Origin: Streptomyces sparsogenes
GTDB lineage: Bacteria; Actinomycetota; Actinomycetes; Streptomycetales; Streptomycetaceae
DNA length: 48,694 nt
NCBI RefSeq assembly: GCF_001704635.1
Contig: NZ_MAXF01000088.1
Span: 1 to 48,694 of the forward strand
Reading direction: 5' to 3'
Within the stretch, counting starts at the first letter, position 1; every line of letters begins with the position of its first letter. The notes under the pieces are model-generated. The model did not search any database. It saw nothing but the letters and a program-made list of their open reading frames with translations, and was not told where the DNA came from. A program made the translations under genes and the position numbers. Of the stretch, positions 14,674 to 22,784 are shown piece after piece.

Positions 14674-15471
14674 ATGCTCACCGTGACCACCGTGAATGTA
14701 AACGGGCTGCGCGCCGCGGCCAAGAAGGGCTTCCTCCCCTGGCTCGCGGGCACCGCCGCCGACGTGGTGTGCCTGCAGGAGGTGCGCGCCGAGCCCGGTG
14801 AGCTGACCGCGCCGGTCCGCGAGCCCGACGGCTGGCACACCGTGCACGCCCCGGCCGCCGCCAAGGGCCGGGCCGGGGTCGCCGTCTACACCCGGCGCGA
14901 GCCGGAGGGCGTACGGGTCGGATTCGGCTCCACGGAGTTCGACGGCAGCGGCCGCTATCTGGAGGTGGACCTGCCGGGGGTCACGGTCGCCAGCCTGTAC
15001 CTGCCCTCGGGGGAGGTCGGCACGGAGCGGCAGGAGGAGAAGGAACGCTTCATGGGGGAGTTCCTGCCGTATCTGAAGGAGCTGCGCGAGCGGTCCGCCG
15101 CGGGCGGGCGCGAGGTCCTGGTGTGCGGCGACTGGAACATCGCGCACCGGGAGGCCGACCTCAAGAACTGGAAGGCGAACCGGAAGAAGGCCGGGTTCCT
15201 CCCCGAGGAGCGGGCGTGGCTGAGCCGCGTGTACGAGGAGGCGGCGTACGTGGACGTGGTGCGCGAGCTGCACCCGGACGTCGAGGGCCCGTACTCGTGG
15301 TGGTCGTACCGGGGGAAGGCCTTCGACAACGACGCGGGGTGGCGCATCGACCTGCTCGTCGCCACCAAGGGGCTGGCCGAGCGGTGCGTCAAGGCGTACG
15401 TGGAGCGGGCGGCGACCTACGACCAGCGGTGGAGCGACCACGCCCCGGTGACGGCGGTCTTCGGCGCCTGA
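14674..15471 (+). CDS. xthA: Exodeoxyribonuclease III (AP endonuclease family)
   Basis: A 265-residue member of the exonuclease III family, which incises DNA at abasic sites and removes 3' blocking groups during base excision repair. Catalytic features are LQEVRAE with metal ligand Glu36, CGDWNIAH with Asp153 and Asn155, and the C-terminal WSDHAPV with Asp255-His256. The start TVTTVNVNGLRAAAKKGF is typical. ATG 14674 lies 6 bases after a TATCGT box, the spacing for a leaderless transcript, and there is no Shine-Dalgarno site. Confidence 0.94.
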   Translation: MLTVTTVNVNGLRAAAKKGFLPWLAGTAADVVCLQEVRAEPGELTAPVREPDGWHTVHAPAAAKGRAGVAVYTRREPEGVRVGFGSTEFDGSGRYLEVDLPGVTVASLYLPSGEVGTERQEEKERFMGEFLPYLKELRERSAAGGREVLVCGDWNIAHREADLKNWKANRKKAGFLPEERAWLSRVYEEAAYVDVVRELHPDVEGPYSWWSYRGKAFDNDAGWRIDLLVATKGLAERCVKAYVERAATYDQRWSDHAPVTAVFGA

Positions 15472-15508
15472 CTCCGCCAGGGCGGTCCCGGGCTGGGATG
15501 CTGTGACG

Positions 15509-16048
15509 ATGAGCACTTCGGCACAACAGCCCCTCGCGCGGGACACGGCCTCGGCACCCGTGGACTGGGAGCGGCGGGCCGCGGACCTGTGGACCGCCTT
15601 CGACGACCACGACCCGGCCGACTTCCTGGCGGCCATGACGGCGCTGGCCGCCGAGCTCCCCGCCGGCGACCCGGTCGCCTCCTTCGAGCTGGCCTCGGCC
15701 TACGACGCCACCGACCACGAGGAGCGGGCCGCCCCGCTCTACCGGGCGGCCCTGGACGCCGGCCTGTCCGGCCCGCGCCGCCGCCAGGCCCGGATCCAGC
15801 TGGCCAGCACGCTGCGCAACCTGGGCCGGGCCGAGGAGGGCGTCGCGCTGCTGACCGCCGAGCGGGAGGCGGGGTCCGACGAGCTCGACGACGCCGTCGC
15901 CGCGTTCCTCGCGCTGGCGCTCGTGGACGCCGGGCGGGAGCGCGAGGCGGTGGCCCTCGCGCTGTCGGCCCTCTCCCGCCACCTGCCGATGTACAACCGC
16001 TCGCTGGCCCACTACGCCGACGAGCTCGCCGCCCGGGCCGGGCGCTGA
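15509..16048 (+). CDS. Tetratricopeptide-repeat protein
   Basis: A 179-residue all-helical protein. It has at least three TPR-like hairpins: DPVASFELASAYDATDHEERAAPLYRAALDAG, ARIQLASTLRNLGRAEEGVALL and DDAVAAFLALALVDAGREREAVALALSAL (residues about 50-155), matching the small actinobacterial TPR family. Such proteins act as scaffolds; no enzyme motif is present. ATG 15509 is used; the GTG 6 bases earlier is equally possible. It follows xthA on the same strand by about 37 bases and may be co-transcribed. A hairpin terminator lies just after the stop. Confidence 0.85.
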   Translation: MSTSAQQPLARDTASAPVDWERRAADLWTAFDDHDPADFLAAMTALAAELPAGDPVASFELASAYDATDHEERAAPLYRAALDAGLSGPRRRQARIQLASTLRNLGRAEEGVALLTAEREAGSDELDDAVAAFLALALVDAGREREAVALALSALSRHLPMYNRSLAHYADELAARAGR

Positions 16049-16051
16049 CCG

Positions 16052-16075
16052 GGCGGACGGGCGGCCCCGTCCGCC
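16052..16075 (+). terminator. Hairpin terminator after the TPR gene
   Basis: A 10-bp perfect stem (GGCGGACGGG with CCCGTCCGCC) and a four-base loop start 4 bases after the TPR stop codon. There is no T tract, which is common for Streptomyces terminators. Partial direct repeats of its right arm follow to about 16110, before the convergent gene's stop. Confidence 0.65.
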
Positions 16076-16111
16076 GAGGCCCCATCCGTCGAGGCCCCGT
16101 CCGCCCAGGCC

Positions 16112-17650
16112 TCAGACGCAGTCGTTGGTGACGTCCCAGCAGGTCTCCTCCGGGAAGGGGTCGCCGCCGTCGGACGTGGGCGAGTCGCTTGCCGACGGCG
16201 GGGGGTCGTAGGGGTCCGCCGGCGGGTCGTAGGGGGTCCAGGTCGGCGTCCGCGAGCTGTGCCGGGGCGTCGGCTTCGACGTCGGCTTCTCAGGCGCCGT
16301 CGTCCTGCTGGACGGGGCCGGCGACGTGGCCGCCGGGGTGGTGGCGCGCGGGGATTCGCCCTTGGCGGGTTCGGCCTCGGCGGCCTTGGAGGGGTCGTCG
16401 TCCTGGGAGCGGCTCGGCGTGCCGGAGGGGGAGTGCGAGGCCGTGGGGACGCCGGACCGGCTCTTGCGCGGCTCACCCGGATCGTCCCCGGGGTGCAGCA
16501 TCGCCGTGGCGGCGGCCGTCAGCAGCACGATCGCGACGGTGGTCGCGATGACCAGGCCCGGCCGCCGAAGGCGGCGCCACGCCTTCTTCGGCCCCGGCTC
16601 CGGCTCGGGGTGCACCGGGTCGGCGGTTGGGTCGGCGGTTGGGTCGGCGGCCGGGGTGGTGGCGGTTGGCTCTGCGGCCGGGCCGGTGGTCGGCCCGGCG
16701 GTCGGCTCTGCGGTCGAGCCGGCGGCCGGGGTGGTGGTCGGGCCCGGGATCGGCTCCGCCGCGAGGGATCCCGTGGCACTCCCGGTGCCCACGGGGTCGG
16801 CGACCGGCAGCGCCTCGGTCTCGTTCACCGTCGGTTTCGGCACGGTGGCCTCGGCGGGCCGAAGCGGTACCCCCGCATGGACGACCGGCTGGTCGGGTTC
16901 GTCCGCCGCTCTGGCGCCCGAGGCCGCCGCGCTGACGGCCGCCACACCGGCGGTCCCGGCGGCGCCGGCGCTGGAGGCTCCCGCGCCGGCGGTCCCGGCG
17001 GCACCGGCCCCCGCGCTCTCGGCCCCGGTGCCCGAGGCCCCCGCGCCCTCCGCCCCCGCGCTGGCGGCTCCCGCGCTCTCGGCCCCGGCGCCCGAAGCCG
17101 CCGCGCTCTCCGTCCTCGCGCTGGCGGCTCCCGCGCTCTCTGGCACGGCGCCCGAGGCCGCCGCGCCCTCCGCCCCCGCGCTGACGGCCGCCACACCGGC
17201 GGTCCCGGCGGCACCGGCGCCCGCGCTCTCCGCCCCCGCGCTGGCGGCTCCCGCGCTCTCCGCCCCGGTGCCCGAGGCCCCCGCGCCTTCCGCCCCCGCC
17301 CCCTCCGGCCCGGCGCTCTCGGGCTCCGCCCCCTCCGCCTCACGCGCCTCACCCGGCACCGGGGACTCGAGCTCGACAGCGAGTCGCTTGCGGGCCCCGA
17401 TCCATGCCCTGACCGTGGCCTCGTCACCGCCGCACGCCCGGACGAAGGCCGCCACCAGGTCCTCCCGGGGCAGCTCCTGTCGGTTCAGCGCGCCGGCGAG
17501 GGTGGCGCGCGGCAGCACGTCTCCGGCCGCCGTGGCGCGGCGTTCCAGCTCCCGGTAACTCAGGTTCGCCCACTGCCGCAGCTGGCGCATCACCGTCACG
17601 AACTGCGCGGAGTCCGTGACGTCACGCGGCTGTGGAATCCTTCCGTCCAT
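16112..17650 (-). CDS. Membrane-anchored HTH protein with Gly/Ala/Ser repeat
   Basis: The N terminus (residues about 16-95) is a helix-turn-helix-like domain (VTVMRQLRQWANLSYRELERRA, LPRATLAGALNRQELPREDLVAAFVRACGG). Residues about 105-245 are a low-complexity repeat built from GAESAG, GASGTG and GAAGTAG units, partly duplicated. A Pro/Thr-rich linker, one membrane helix (about 364-384, LVIATTVAIVLLTAAATAML) and a Ser/Pro/Thr-rich external tail ending in CWDVTNDCV complete the 512 residues. This HTH-linker-helix-tail plan recurs in Streptomyces proteins of unknown role, possibly linking the nucleoid to the envelope; that is inference. ATG 17650 has GGGGGGA 7 bases upstream. Confidence 0.85.
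   Translation of the reverse strand: MDGRIPQPRDVTDSAQFVTVMRQLRQWANLSYRELERRATAAGDVLPRATLAGALNRQELPREDLVAAFVRACGGDEATVRAWIGARKRLAVELESPVPGEAREAEGAEPESAGPEGAGAEGAGASGTGAESAGAASAGAESAGAGAAGTAGVAAVSAGAEGAAASGAVPESAGAASARTESAAASGAGAESAGAASAGAEGAGASGTGAESAGAGAAGTAGAGASSAGAAGTAGVAAVSAAASGARAADEPDQPVVHAGVPLRPAEATVPKPTVNETEALPVADPVGTGSATGSLAAEPIPGPTTTPAAGSTAEPTAGPTTGPAAEPTATTPAADPTADPTADPVHPEPEPGPKKAWRRLRRPGLVIATTVAIVLLTAAATAMLHPGDDPGEPRKSRSGVPTASHSPSGTPSRSQDDDPSKAAEAEPAKGESPRATTPAATSPAPSSRTTAPEKPTSKPTPRHSSRTPTWTPYDPPADPYDPPPSASDSPTSDGGDPFPEETCWDVTNDCV
16909..17340. repeat. Coding low-complexity repeat within the HTH membrane protein
   Basis: Imperfect 9-18-bp units rich in GGCGCC and CGGCTCC steps encode the GAx/SAG peptide repeat. 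Two longer blocks beginning at the GAEGAGASGTGAESAG words appear duplicated, pointing to slippage or unequal recombination. Confidence 0.75.
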
Positions 17651-17836
17651 CTTCGTCCCCCCGTGTTGTTCGGCCTGTGTCTGTTGTCGGAGCGCTCAGT
17701 CATCCTCGGGCCGGTCAAGCGTGGCCCAGCCGCGCATATGCCGTACGACGACATCCCGCACCCGCCGCCGCAGCCGCCGGTCCTCGCCGGGGTCCAGCCC
17801 TCCGCCTCGAAGACGGCGTTGTCATGGCCCGTTACG

Positions 17837-18766
17837 TTACCGGGCGCGCGGCCCGGCCACCTCTGTTACGGCCGGGGCCAGTTGGGCGAGTGCGTCGGCT
17901 TCCCGGGTGCCCTCCTCGGCGCCGAAGACGTGCACGACCAGGCCCGTCTCGCCGGGCGCGGCCGGTACGTGCAGCGTCTCGTAGTCCAGGGTGAGCGGCC
18001 CGGCCTCCGGGTGCCGCAGCCGCTTGCGGCCCGCCCCGCACATCACGACCTCGCCGGTGGCCCAGATCCGCCGGAAGTCGGCGCTGAGCGCGGACAGTTC
18101 GGTGATCAGCGCGGCCAGCTCAGCGTCGTCGGGGTAGCGGCCCGCCGAGACCCGCAGCTGGCCCACGGTCTCCGCCGCCCGGTCCTCCCACTCGGGGAAG
18201 ACGTCCCGGGAGGCGGGGTCGAGGAAGATGAACCTGGCCTGGTTGCGGTCGCGGCGGGGCGGGTCGGCCAGTCCGCCGACCAGCTCCGCGCCCAGGCCGT
18301 TCCAGGCGACCACGTCGAGGCGGTGGTTGGTCGCGAAAGCGGGGAGGCCGCCCATGCCGTCCAGGATCCGCCGCAGCTGGCGGCTGACCCGGGCCTCGGG
18401 CGCGGGGCCGCCCCGGCCGCCCGCGAGGGTGGCGAGGTGCCGGCGCTCCGCCGCGTCCAGGCACAGCGCCTTCGCGAGCGCGTCGAGCACCTCGGGCGAG
18501 GGCTGGGTGGCCCGGCCCTGTTCCAGGCGTACGTAGTAGTCCACGCTGATCCCGGCGAGCTGGGCCAGCTCCTCGCGGCGCAGCCCGCGCACCCGCCGGC
18601 GCCCGCCGCCGGCGAGCCCCACGCGCTCCGGCGCGACGCGTCCCCGGCGGACCCGCAGAAAGCCGCCGAGCGCCCGCCGGGTGTCGCCGATCTCGTCGCC
18701 GATCTCGTCGATGCGGCTGCCCACGTCCTCCGACCCCTCTGTGTCCTCCGTGTCCTCCGTACGCAT
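17837..18766 (-). CDS. XRE-type regulator with MmyB-like ligand-binding domain
   Basis: A 309-residue transcription factor. An HTH (residues about 30-95) includes LRREELAQLAGISVDYYVRLEQGRATQPSPEVLDALAKAL, and the C-terminal half carries the MmyB-like LBD signature NHRLDVVAWNGLGAELVG, with LRHPEAGPLTLDYETLHVP near the end. Members usually regulate a divergent oxidoreductase gene; here the flavodoxin-like reductase starts 115 bases away on the opposite strand, fitting that pattern. ATG 18766 is used; a GTG 14 codons inside, closely preceded by GGAG, is an alternative. The 186 bases downstream (17651-17836) hold no convincing gene. Confidence 0.9.
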   Translation of the reverse strand: MRTEDTEDTEGSEDVGSRIDEIGDEIGDTRRALGGFLRVRRGRVAPERVGLAGGGRRRVRGLRREELAQLAGISVDYYVRLEQGRATQPSPEVLDALAKALCLDAAERRHLATLAGGRGGPAPEARVSRQLRRILDGMGGLPAFATNHRLDVVAWNGLGAELVGGLADPPRRDRNQARFIFLDPASRDVFPEWEDRAAETVGQLRVSAGRYPDDAELAALITELSALSADFRRIWATGEVVMCGAGRKRLRHPEAGPLTLDYETLHVPAAPGETGLVVHVFGAEEGTREADALAQLAPAVTEVAGPRAR

Positions 18767-18880
18767 GCGTTCCAGTATGCGTGGCCCTCGCGATACCAGG
18801 ATCGCCGTTCCCCCGGTCGCCGCTTCCTCCGGTTGAACAGGGTTCTGGCTGTCGCGCCGCCCCCGGGGGAACGTGGCCCC

Positions 18881-19693
18881 ATGACCGAAGCCACACCGCA
18901 GCGGCGGAAGAAGATCCTCGTCGTCAGCGCCCATCCGGAATCCCGCTCGCTCAATGCCTCCCTGACCTCCTTCGCGGTCGAGCACCTGCGCGCCGCCGGG
19001 CACGAGGTGCGGGTGTCCGACCTGTACGCGATGAAGTGGAAGGCGGCGGTGGACGCCGACGACTTCCCCGGCCGCGCCCCCGACCGGCGGCTGGATGTGC
19101 TGGCCGCCCAGGGGGAGGCCACGCTGGAGGAGCGGCTGTCGCCCGACGTCGCGGCCGAGCAGGAGAAGGTCCGGTGGTCGGACGCGGTGATCCTGCAGTT
19201 CCCGCTGTGGTGGTTCTCGGTGCCCGCGATCATGAAGGGCTGGATCGACCGGGTGTTCACCTTCGAGTTCGCCCACGGCCCGTCCGTCCCCCCGCCCTAC
19301 AGCGAGGGCGCCCTGGCCGGGCGACGGGCCCTGCTGTCGGTGACCATCGGCGCCCGGGAGTCGTCGTTCGCCGACCGGGGAATCCACGGGCGGCTGAGCG
19401 ACGTCCTCTTCCCGCTCCAGCACGGCCTGTTCTGGTTCACCGGCATGGCACCGCTGGAACCCTTCGCGCTGTACGGCTCGCTCGACGTGTCGGACGAGCG
19501 GTTCGCGCGGACCCAGCGGGAGTACGGGCGGCGGCTCGACCGGCTCTTCACCGACGAGCCGGTCGCCTACCGCTCGCTCACCGGCGGCGACTACGGCCGC
19601 GACATGCGGCTGCTCCCGGGCGCGGAGGCGCCGGGGACGAGCGGTCTCGACATCCACGTACGCCCGCGCGGCCAGCGGGACTCCCGGGACTAG
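18881..19693 (+). CDS. NAD(P)H dehydrogenase (quinone)-like flavoprotein
   Basis: A 270-residue member of the Kef/NQO1/MdaB flavodoxin-like family, which uses FMN or FAD to reduce quinones or other electrophiles with NAD(P)H. Visible signatures are KILVVSAHPESRSLNASLTS at the N terminus (flavin phosphate loop), VILQFPLWWFSVPAIMKGWIDRVFTFEFA (family core, residues about 105-133), and GRRALLSVTIGARESSF. The ATG at 18881 follows GGGGGAACG. It is divergent from the MmyB-like regulator, its probable controller. Its TAG stop lies in a CTAG that also provides the stop of the convergent HxlR gene. Confidence 0.9.
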   Translation: MTEATPQRRKKILVVSAHPESRSLNASLTSFAVEHLRAAGHEVRVSDLYAMKWKAAVDADDFPGRAPDRRLDVLAAQGEATLEERLSPDVAAEQEKVRWSDAVILQFPLWWFSVPAIMKGWIDRVFTFEFAHGPSVPPPYSEGALAGRRALLSVTIGARESSFADRGIHGRLSDVLFPLQHGLFWFTGMAPLEPFALYGSLDVSDERFARTQREYGRRLDRLFTDEPVAYRSLTGGDYGRDMRLLPGAEAPGTSGLDIHVRPRGQRDSRD

Positions 19694-20118
19694 GCCGTGT
19701 CCGCCGCGCCTCCAGGGGCGCGCCCCCGCGCCTCGGACCGCTCCTGCGCCGCCAGGACCTCGTCCTTGTACCGCATCGCCCACGCGCCCATCGCCCGCAT
19801 GGGGACGAGCAGCGCGGTGCCGGCCTCGGTCAGCGCGTAGTCCACGCGCGGGGGCGCCTCCGCGTACGTACGGCGCTCGACCAGGCCGTTGTACTCAAGG
19901 CGCCGCAGGGAGTCGTTGAGGACCTTGGGGCTGATCCCGCCGATCCGGGCGACCAGCGCCCGGGGCCGCATCGGGCCGGCGGCGCCGAGGGTGTAGACCA
20001 CGACGCTGTCCCAGCGGTTCGCGAGCACCTCGAACGCGACGCGGGCCTGGCAGTCCGCGGTGTACGCGGGGTCGGGGTCCTCGTGGGTGGCGTCCTGCGG
20101 GCAGTGCGGCTGCTCCAT
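19690..20118 (-). CDS. HxlR family transcriptional regulator
   Basis: A 142-residue winged-helix regulator with the HxlR pattern CPQDATHEDPDP near the start, FEVLANRWDSVVVYTLGAAGPMRPRALVARIGGISPKVLNDSLRRLEYNGLVERRTY (HTH, residues about 33-85) and VDYALTEAGTALL in the wing. HxlR proteins often sense aldehydes, diamide or quinones and regulate adjacent oxidoreductases. It lies between two redox genes: convergent with the flavoprotein and divergent from the F420-type reductase. ATG 20118 is chosen; ATG 20136 would add six residues. Confidence 0.9.
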   Translation of the reverse strand: MEQPHCPQDATHEDPDPAYTADCQARVAFEVLANRWDSVVVYTLGAAGPMRPRALVARIGGISPKVLNDSLRRLEYNGLVERRTYAEAPPRVDYALTEAGTALLVPMRAMGAWAMRYKDEVLAAQERSEARGRAPGGAADTA

Positions 20119-20221
20119 GCGTGCATCATGCCTCATCCGATGGACACCGTGTGGTGTGTGTCGGAATCCCTACAGTCACGCCCTGTCCACTTCACCTCTT
20201 CACCTCGGATCGGGGAGCACC

Positions 20222-20866
20222 ATGCGCATCGGCATTCTTGGCACGGGCGGGATGGCCACCACACTGGGCGGGGCCTGGGTCCGCGCCGGGCACGAGGTCC
20301 TCGTCGGCGGACGCGACCGCGCGGCGGCCGAGGCGACCGCCGCGCGGATCGGCGCCGCCGGGCACGGCGCGCTCGCCGACGCGGCGGCGTACGGCCCCGC
20401 CGTCCTGGCGGCGGTCCCGGCGGACGTGGGGCCCGAGCTGGTCAAAGGGTTCGCGGAGGTCCTCGCCGGCCGTACGGTGATCGACTGCAGCAACCCGATC
20501 GTGCCGGGCGACGACGGCCTGGTGCTGTCCACCGGCGCCACGACCTCGATCGCCCGGCGGATGGCGGACGCGGTGCCGGACGCCCGGGTCGTCAAGGCGT
20601 TCAACCTCTGCCACGACAGCATCTGGACCCTGCCGCGCCCCGAGTTCCAGGGCGCCCCGCTGGCCGTCCCGTTCTGCGGCGACGACCCGGGCGCGCTCGA
20701 CCTGACCGCCGCGCTCATCACCTCGATGGGGTGCACGCCCCTCCCGTGCGGCGGGCTGGCCCGCGCGGTGTACGTGGAGGCGACGGCGGCCTTCGCGATC
20801 GGGGCCTGGCTGGACGGCGCGGAACCGCGCTTCGCGTTTCCGGTGCCCATGGCGGCGTCGGTGTAG
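20222..20866 (+). CDS. NADPH-dependent F420 reductase-like oxidoreductase
   Basis: A 214-residue Rossmann protein of the F420-dependent NADP reductase-like family: MRIGILGTGGMATTLGGAW is the dinucleotide loop (G7, G9), followed by GHEVLVGGRDRAAAE where the basic residue fits NADP, AVLAAVPADVG, VIDCSNPI, and VVKAFNLCHDSIW. Many such proteins have no confirmed F420 dependence, so the cofactor is uncertain. ATG 20222 has GGGGAG 5 bases upstream. The divergent HxlR regulator starts 103 bases away and is the likely controller. Confidence 0.87.
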   Translation: MRIGILGTGGMATTLGGAWVRAGHEVLVGGRDRAAAEATAARIGAAGHGALADAAAYGPAVLAAVPADVGPELVKGFAEVLAGRTVIDCSNPIVPGDDGLVLSTGATTSIARRMADAVPDARVVKAFNLCHDSIWTLPRPEFQGAPLAVPFCGDDPGALDLTAALITSMGCTPLPCGGLARAVYVEATAAFAIGAWLDGAEPRFAFPVPMAASV

Positions 20867-20880
20867 CGGGTGCCGGACGT

Positions 20881-22458
20881 CTAACCGCCCGAGACGGCGC
20901 GGAGTTGCCCGTCGACCCACTCCGCGACCTCTCCCGACGTGATGTCGCCCCCATAGCCCTCGAAGTCCACCTGGGCCAGGTAGGGACCGGCGCGGAAAAG
21001 ATGTGACCCCCTGAGGAGGCTTCCGGAGGAATAGGATTCCTCCCCTGGCGACGGGTAACTGTCCGCGGAATGGCCCTCCGCTGTGAGTTTCGACCGGAAC
21101 CGGGCGCCGGCCGCTTTGTCGTCCTTGTATCCGAAGACAGTGACGTCGAGCTTGTAGTCCTCGACCGTGTCATCGGGCTTCTTCTCCTGGCCCACGAAAC
21201 CGCAGTGCACGCCTGTTTGGCTCCCCGCGGGCCCGCCCACGCTCTTCGCGTTCGGTACCGCCTTGGCGTTCGGGACCCACTCGCTCAGTTTGGGATGCTT
21301 CGCGAGGGGATCGCAGAGGTCGGGTACGACGGCGGGTTTTGCCTGAACTCCTGGCGTCTTGGTGCTGTTCTTGTTCTTGTCGGGCGAAGAGCCGCCGTCA
21401 TCGTCCCCGGAGGTCAGGAGCAGGCTGAGGCCCGCGCCGAGCGCGAATGCGGCGACGGTGGCCACGAGAACCAGGGAGAGCTTTCGCTTCTCTCCTTTCT
21501 CTCCTTTCTGCGGCTCGTCCGGGGGCCGCAGGCCGAACGTGCCTGTCGCCGGCTTCGTCGGAGTGGGCGGCACCCCGGTGACGACGCGCGTCTCCGTGCG
21601 GGCGTCGCTGCCGGCAGTGGACGCGCACAGCTCGGTCAGACGCTCGTGGACGGCTTCGGCGGTCTGCGGCCGCCGCGCCGGGTCACGCTGAAGGAGTTCC
21701 GACACCAGGCGGTTCACGGCTTCCGGGGTGTCGGGGCGGAGGCGGTTCAGCGCGGGTGCCTCCTCGTCGAGTTTGCGGCGGATGACCGACAGGCCGCTCC
21801 TTCCGGTGAAGGGCGGCTGTCCGGTGAGGAGGGTGAACAGGACTCCACCGAGCGCGTACAGGTCGGAGCGTTCATCGCCGCGCTCGTCGAGGAACTGCTC
21901 GGGCGCCCCGTACAACGCGGTGCCGGCCGGGGTCAGTTCGGTGGTGGAGGCCACGGTGAAGGTGTGGGTGTGGGCGAAGCCGGCGATGCCGAAGTCGACG
22001 ACCTTGACGCCCCCGTCGGCGGTGAGCATGACGTTCGACGGCTTGATGTCGTAGTGCACGATCTTGGCCCGGTGTGCCGCCACCAGCGCGGCACAGATCT
22101 TCCGCGCGATGTCCAGCGCCGGCGCCGGCTCCATCGCCCGCTGGTCGCGCACCCGCTCCGCGAGCGTGATGCCGTCCACGTGCTCCATCACCATGTACCG
22201 CAGGCCGTCGTGGACGCCCCGCTCGTAGAGAACGACCACATGGGGGTGGCTGATCTGCGCGGCGGCGATCGATTCCCGTTCGAAGCGCTTCCGCACCTCG
22301 GGCGACAAGTTCTCGTCACGGGCGACGAATTTGATGGCGACGTCCCGGTGCAGGTCCCGGTCCCGGCCGACCCACACCTCGCCCATTCCGCCGGAGCCGA
22401 GCCGCCTGACCAACTCGTACTTGCCCGCGATCACCGTGCCGCGTTCCATGCCCGCCAC
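20881..22458 (-). CDS. Transmembrane Ser/Thr protein kinase with external lipoprotein-like domain
   Basis: A 525-residue receptor kinase. The kinase domain covers residues about 14-280: GSGGMG loop at 21-26, Lys43 in VAIK, catalytic loop HYDIKPSN (Asp137), DFG at 155-157, and GAPEQF. The catalytic HRD arginine is replaced by Tyr136, so activation-loop control may differ from standard RD kinases. A juxtamembrane region with a KGEKGEKRK stretch leads to one helix (about 327-348). The extracellular part, with Cys residues in LCDPLAK and VHCGFVG, resembles DUF3558-type domains rather than PASTA repeats. GTG 22458 has GAGGGG about 6 bases upstream; ATG 22449 is possible. Confidence 0.9.
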   Translation of the reverse strand: MAGMERGTVIAGKYELVRRLGSGGMGEVWVGRDRDLHRDVAIKFVARDENLSPEVRKRFERESIAAAQISHPHVVVLYERGVHDGLRYMVMEHVDGITLAERVRDQRAMEPAPALDIARKICAALVAAHRAKIVHYDIKPSNVMLTADGGVKVVDFGIAGFAHTHTFTVASTTELTPAGTALYGAPEQFLDERGDERSDLYALGGVLFTLLTGQPPFTGRSGLSVIRRKLDEEAPALNRLRPDTPEAVNRLVSELLQRDPARRPQTAEAVHERLTELCASTAGSDARTETRVVTGVPPTPTKPATGTFGLRPPDEPQKGEKGEKRKLSLVLVATVAAFALGAGLSLLLTSGDDDGGSSPDKNKNSTKTPGVQAKPAVVPDLCDPLAKHPKLSEWVPNAKAVPNAKSVGGPAGSQTGVHCGFVGQEKKPDDTVEDYKLDVTVFGYKDDKAAGARFRSKLTAEGHSADSYPSPGEESYSSGSLLRGSHLFRAGPYLAQVDFEGYGGDITSGEVAEWVDGQLRAVSGG

Positions 22459-22569
22459 CCGCCACCCCTCATGACCTGTTCACGCCCAGACGCTCCAGTG
22501 TCACACCACGCCCCCACCGGCGGCCGGTTCCCAGGTCGTGGCCGCCGGGCCCCCACCGGGTCCGCCGGC

Positions 22570-22770
22570 TCAGTCCGTGGCGAGCCGGTCGAGGGTGCCC
22601 GCCTTGATGGCGCGTATGAAGACCCCGAACGTGGCGGGGCGGGTGATGAGTATGGCGTTCGGCGCGTCGCTCTCGCGCAGCCGCACGGTGTGGTTGTCCC
22701 CTGTGGCGACGTAGACGCAGTTCCCCGCGTTCGGGCTGTACGACGACTTTCGCCAGTTGTCTGTTGACAC
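22570..22770 (-). CDS. DUF397 protein (partner of the Scr1-type regulator)
   Basis: A 66-residue protein with the classic DUF397 start WRKSSYSPNAGNCVYVA, RLRESDAPNAI and a final segment TFGVFIRAIKAGTLDRLA. DUF397 proteins in Streptomyces are commonly encoded next to XRE regulators of the WhiJ/Scr1 type and are thought to antagonise or modulate them. GTG 22770 has GAGGAG 5 bases upstream. It follows the regulator by 14 bases, so the two are an operon. Confidence 0.93.
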   Translation of the reverse strand: MSTDNWRKSSYSPNAGNCVYVATGDNHTVRLRESDAPNAILITRPATFGVFIRAIKAGTLDRLATD

Positions 22771-22784
22771 GCGTGCTCCTCAGT

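Noticed and set aside
17651..17836. Small peptide reading on the minus strand ending VRHMRGWATLDRPEDD
   Set aside because: Codon use is plausible, but no start codon with a ribosome-binding site exists and it would be under 45 residues.
16259..18880. Long plus-strand open frame reaching into the flavoprotein gene
   Set aside because: The part before 18881 lies opposite the HTH-membrane and MmyB genes and reads as low-complexity Arg/Gly sequence; only the region from ATG 18881 is a real protein.
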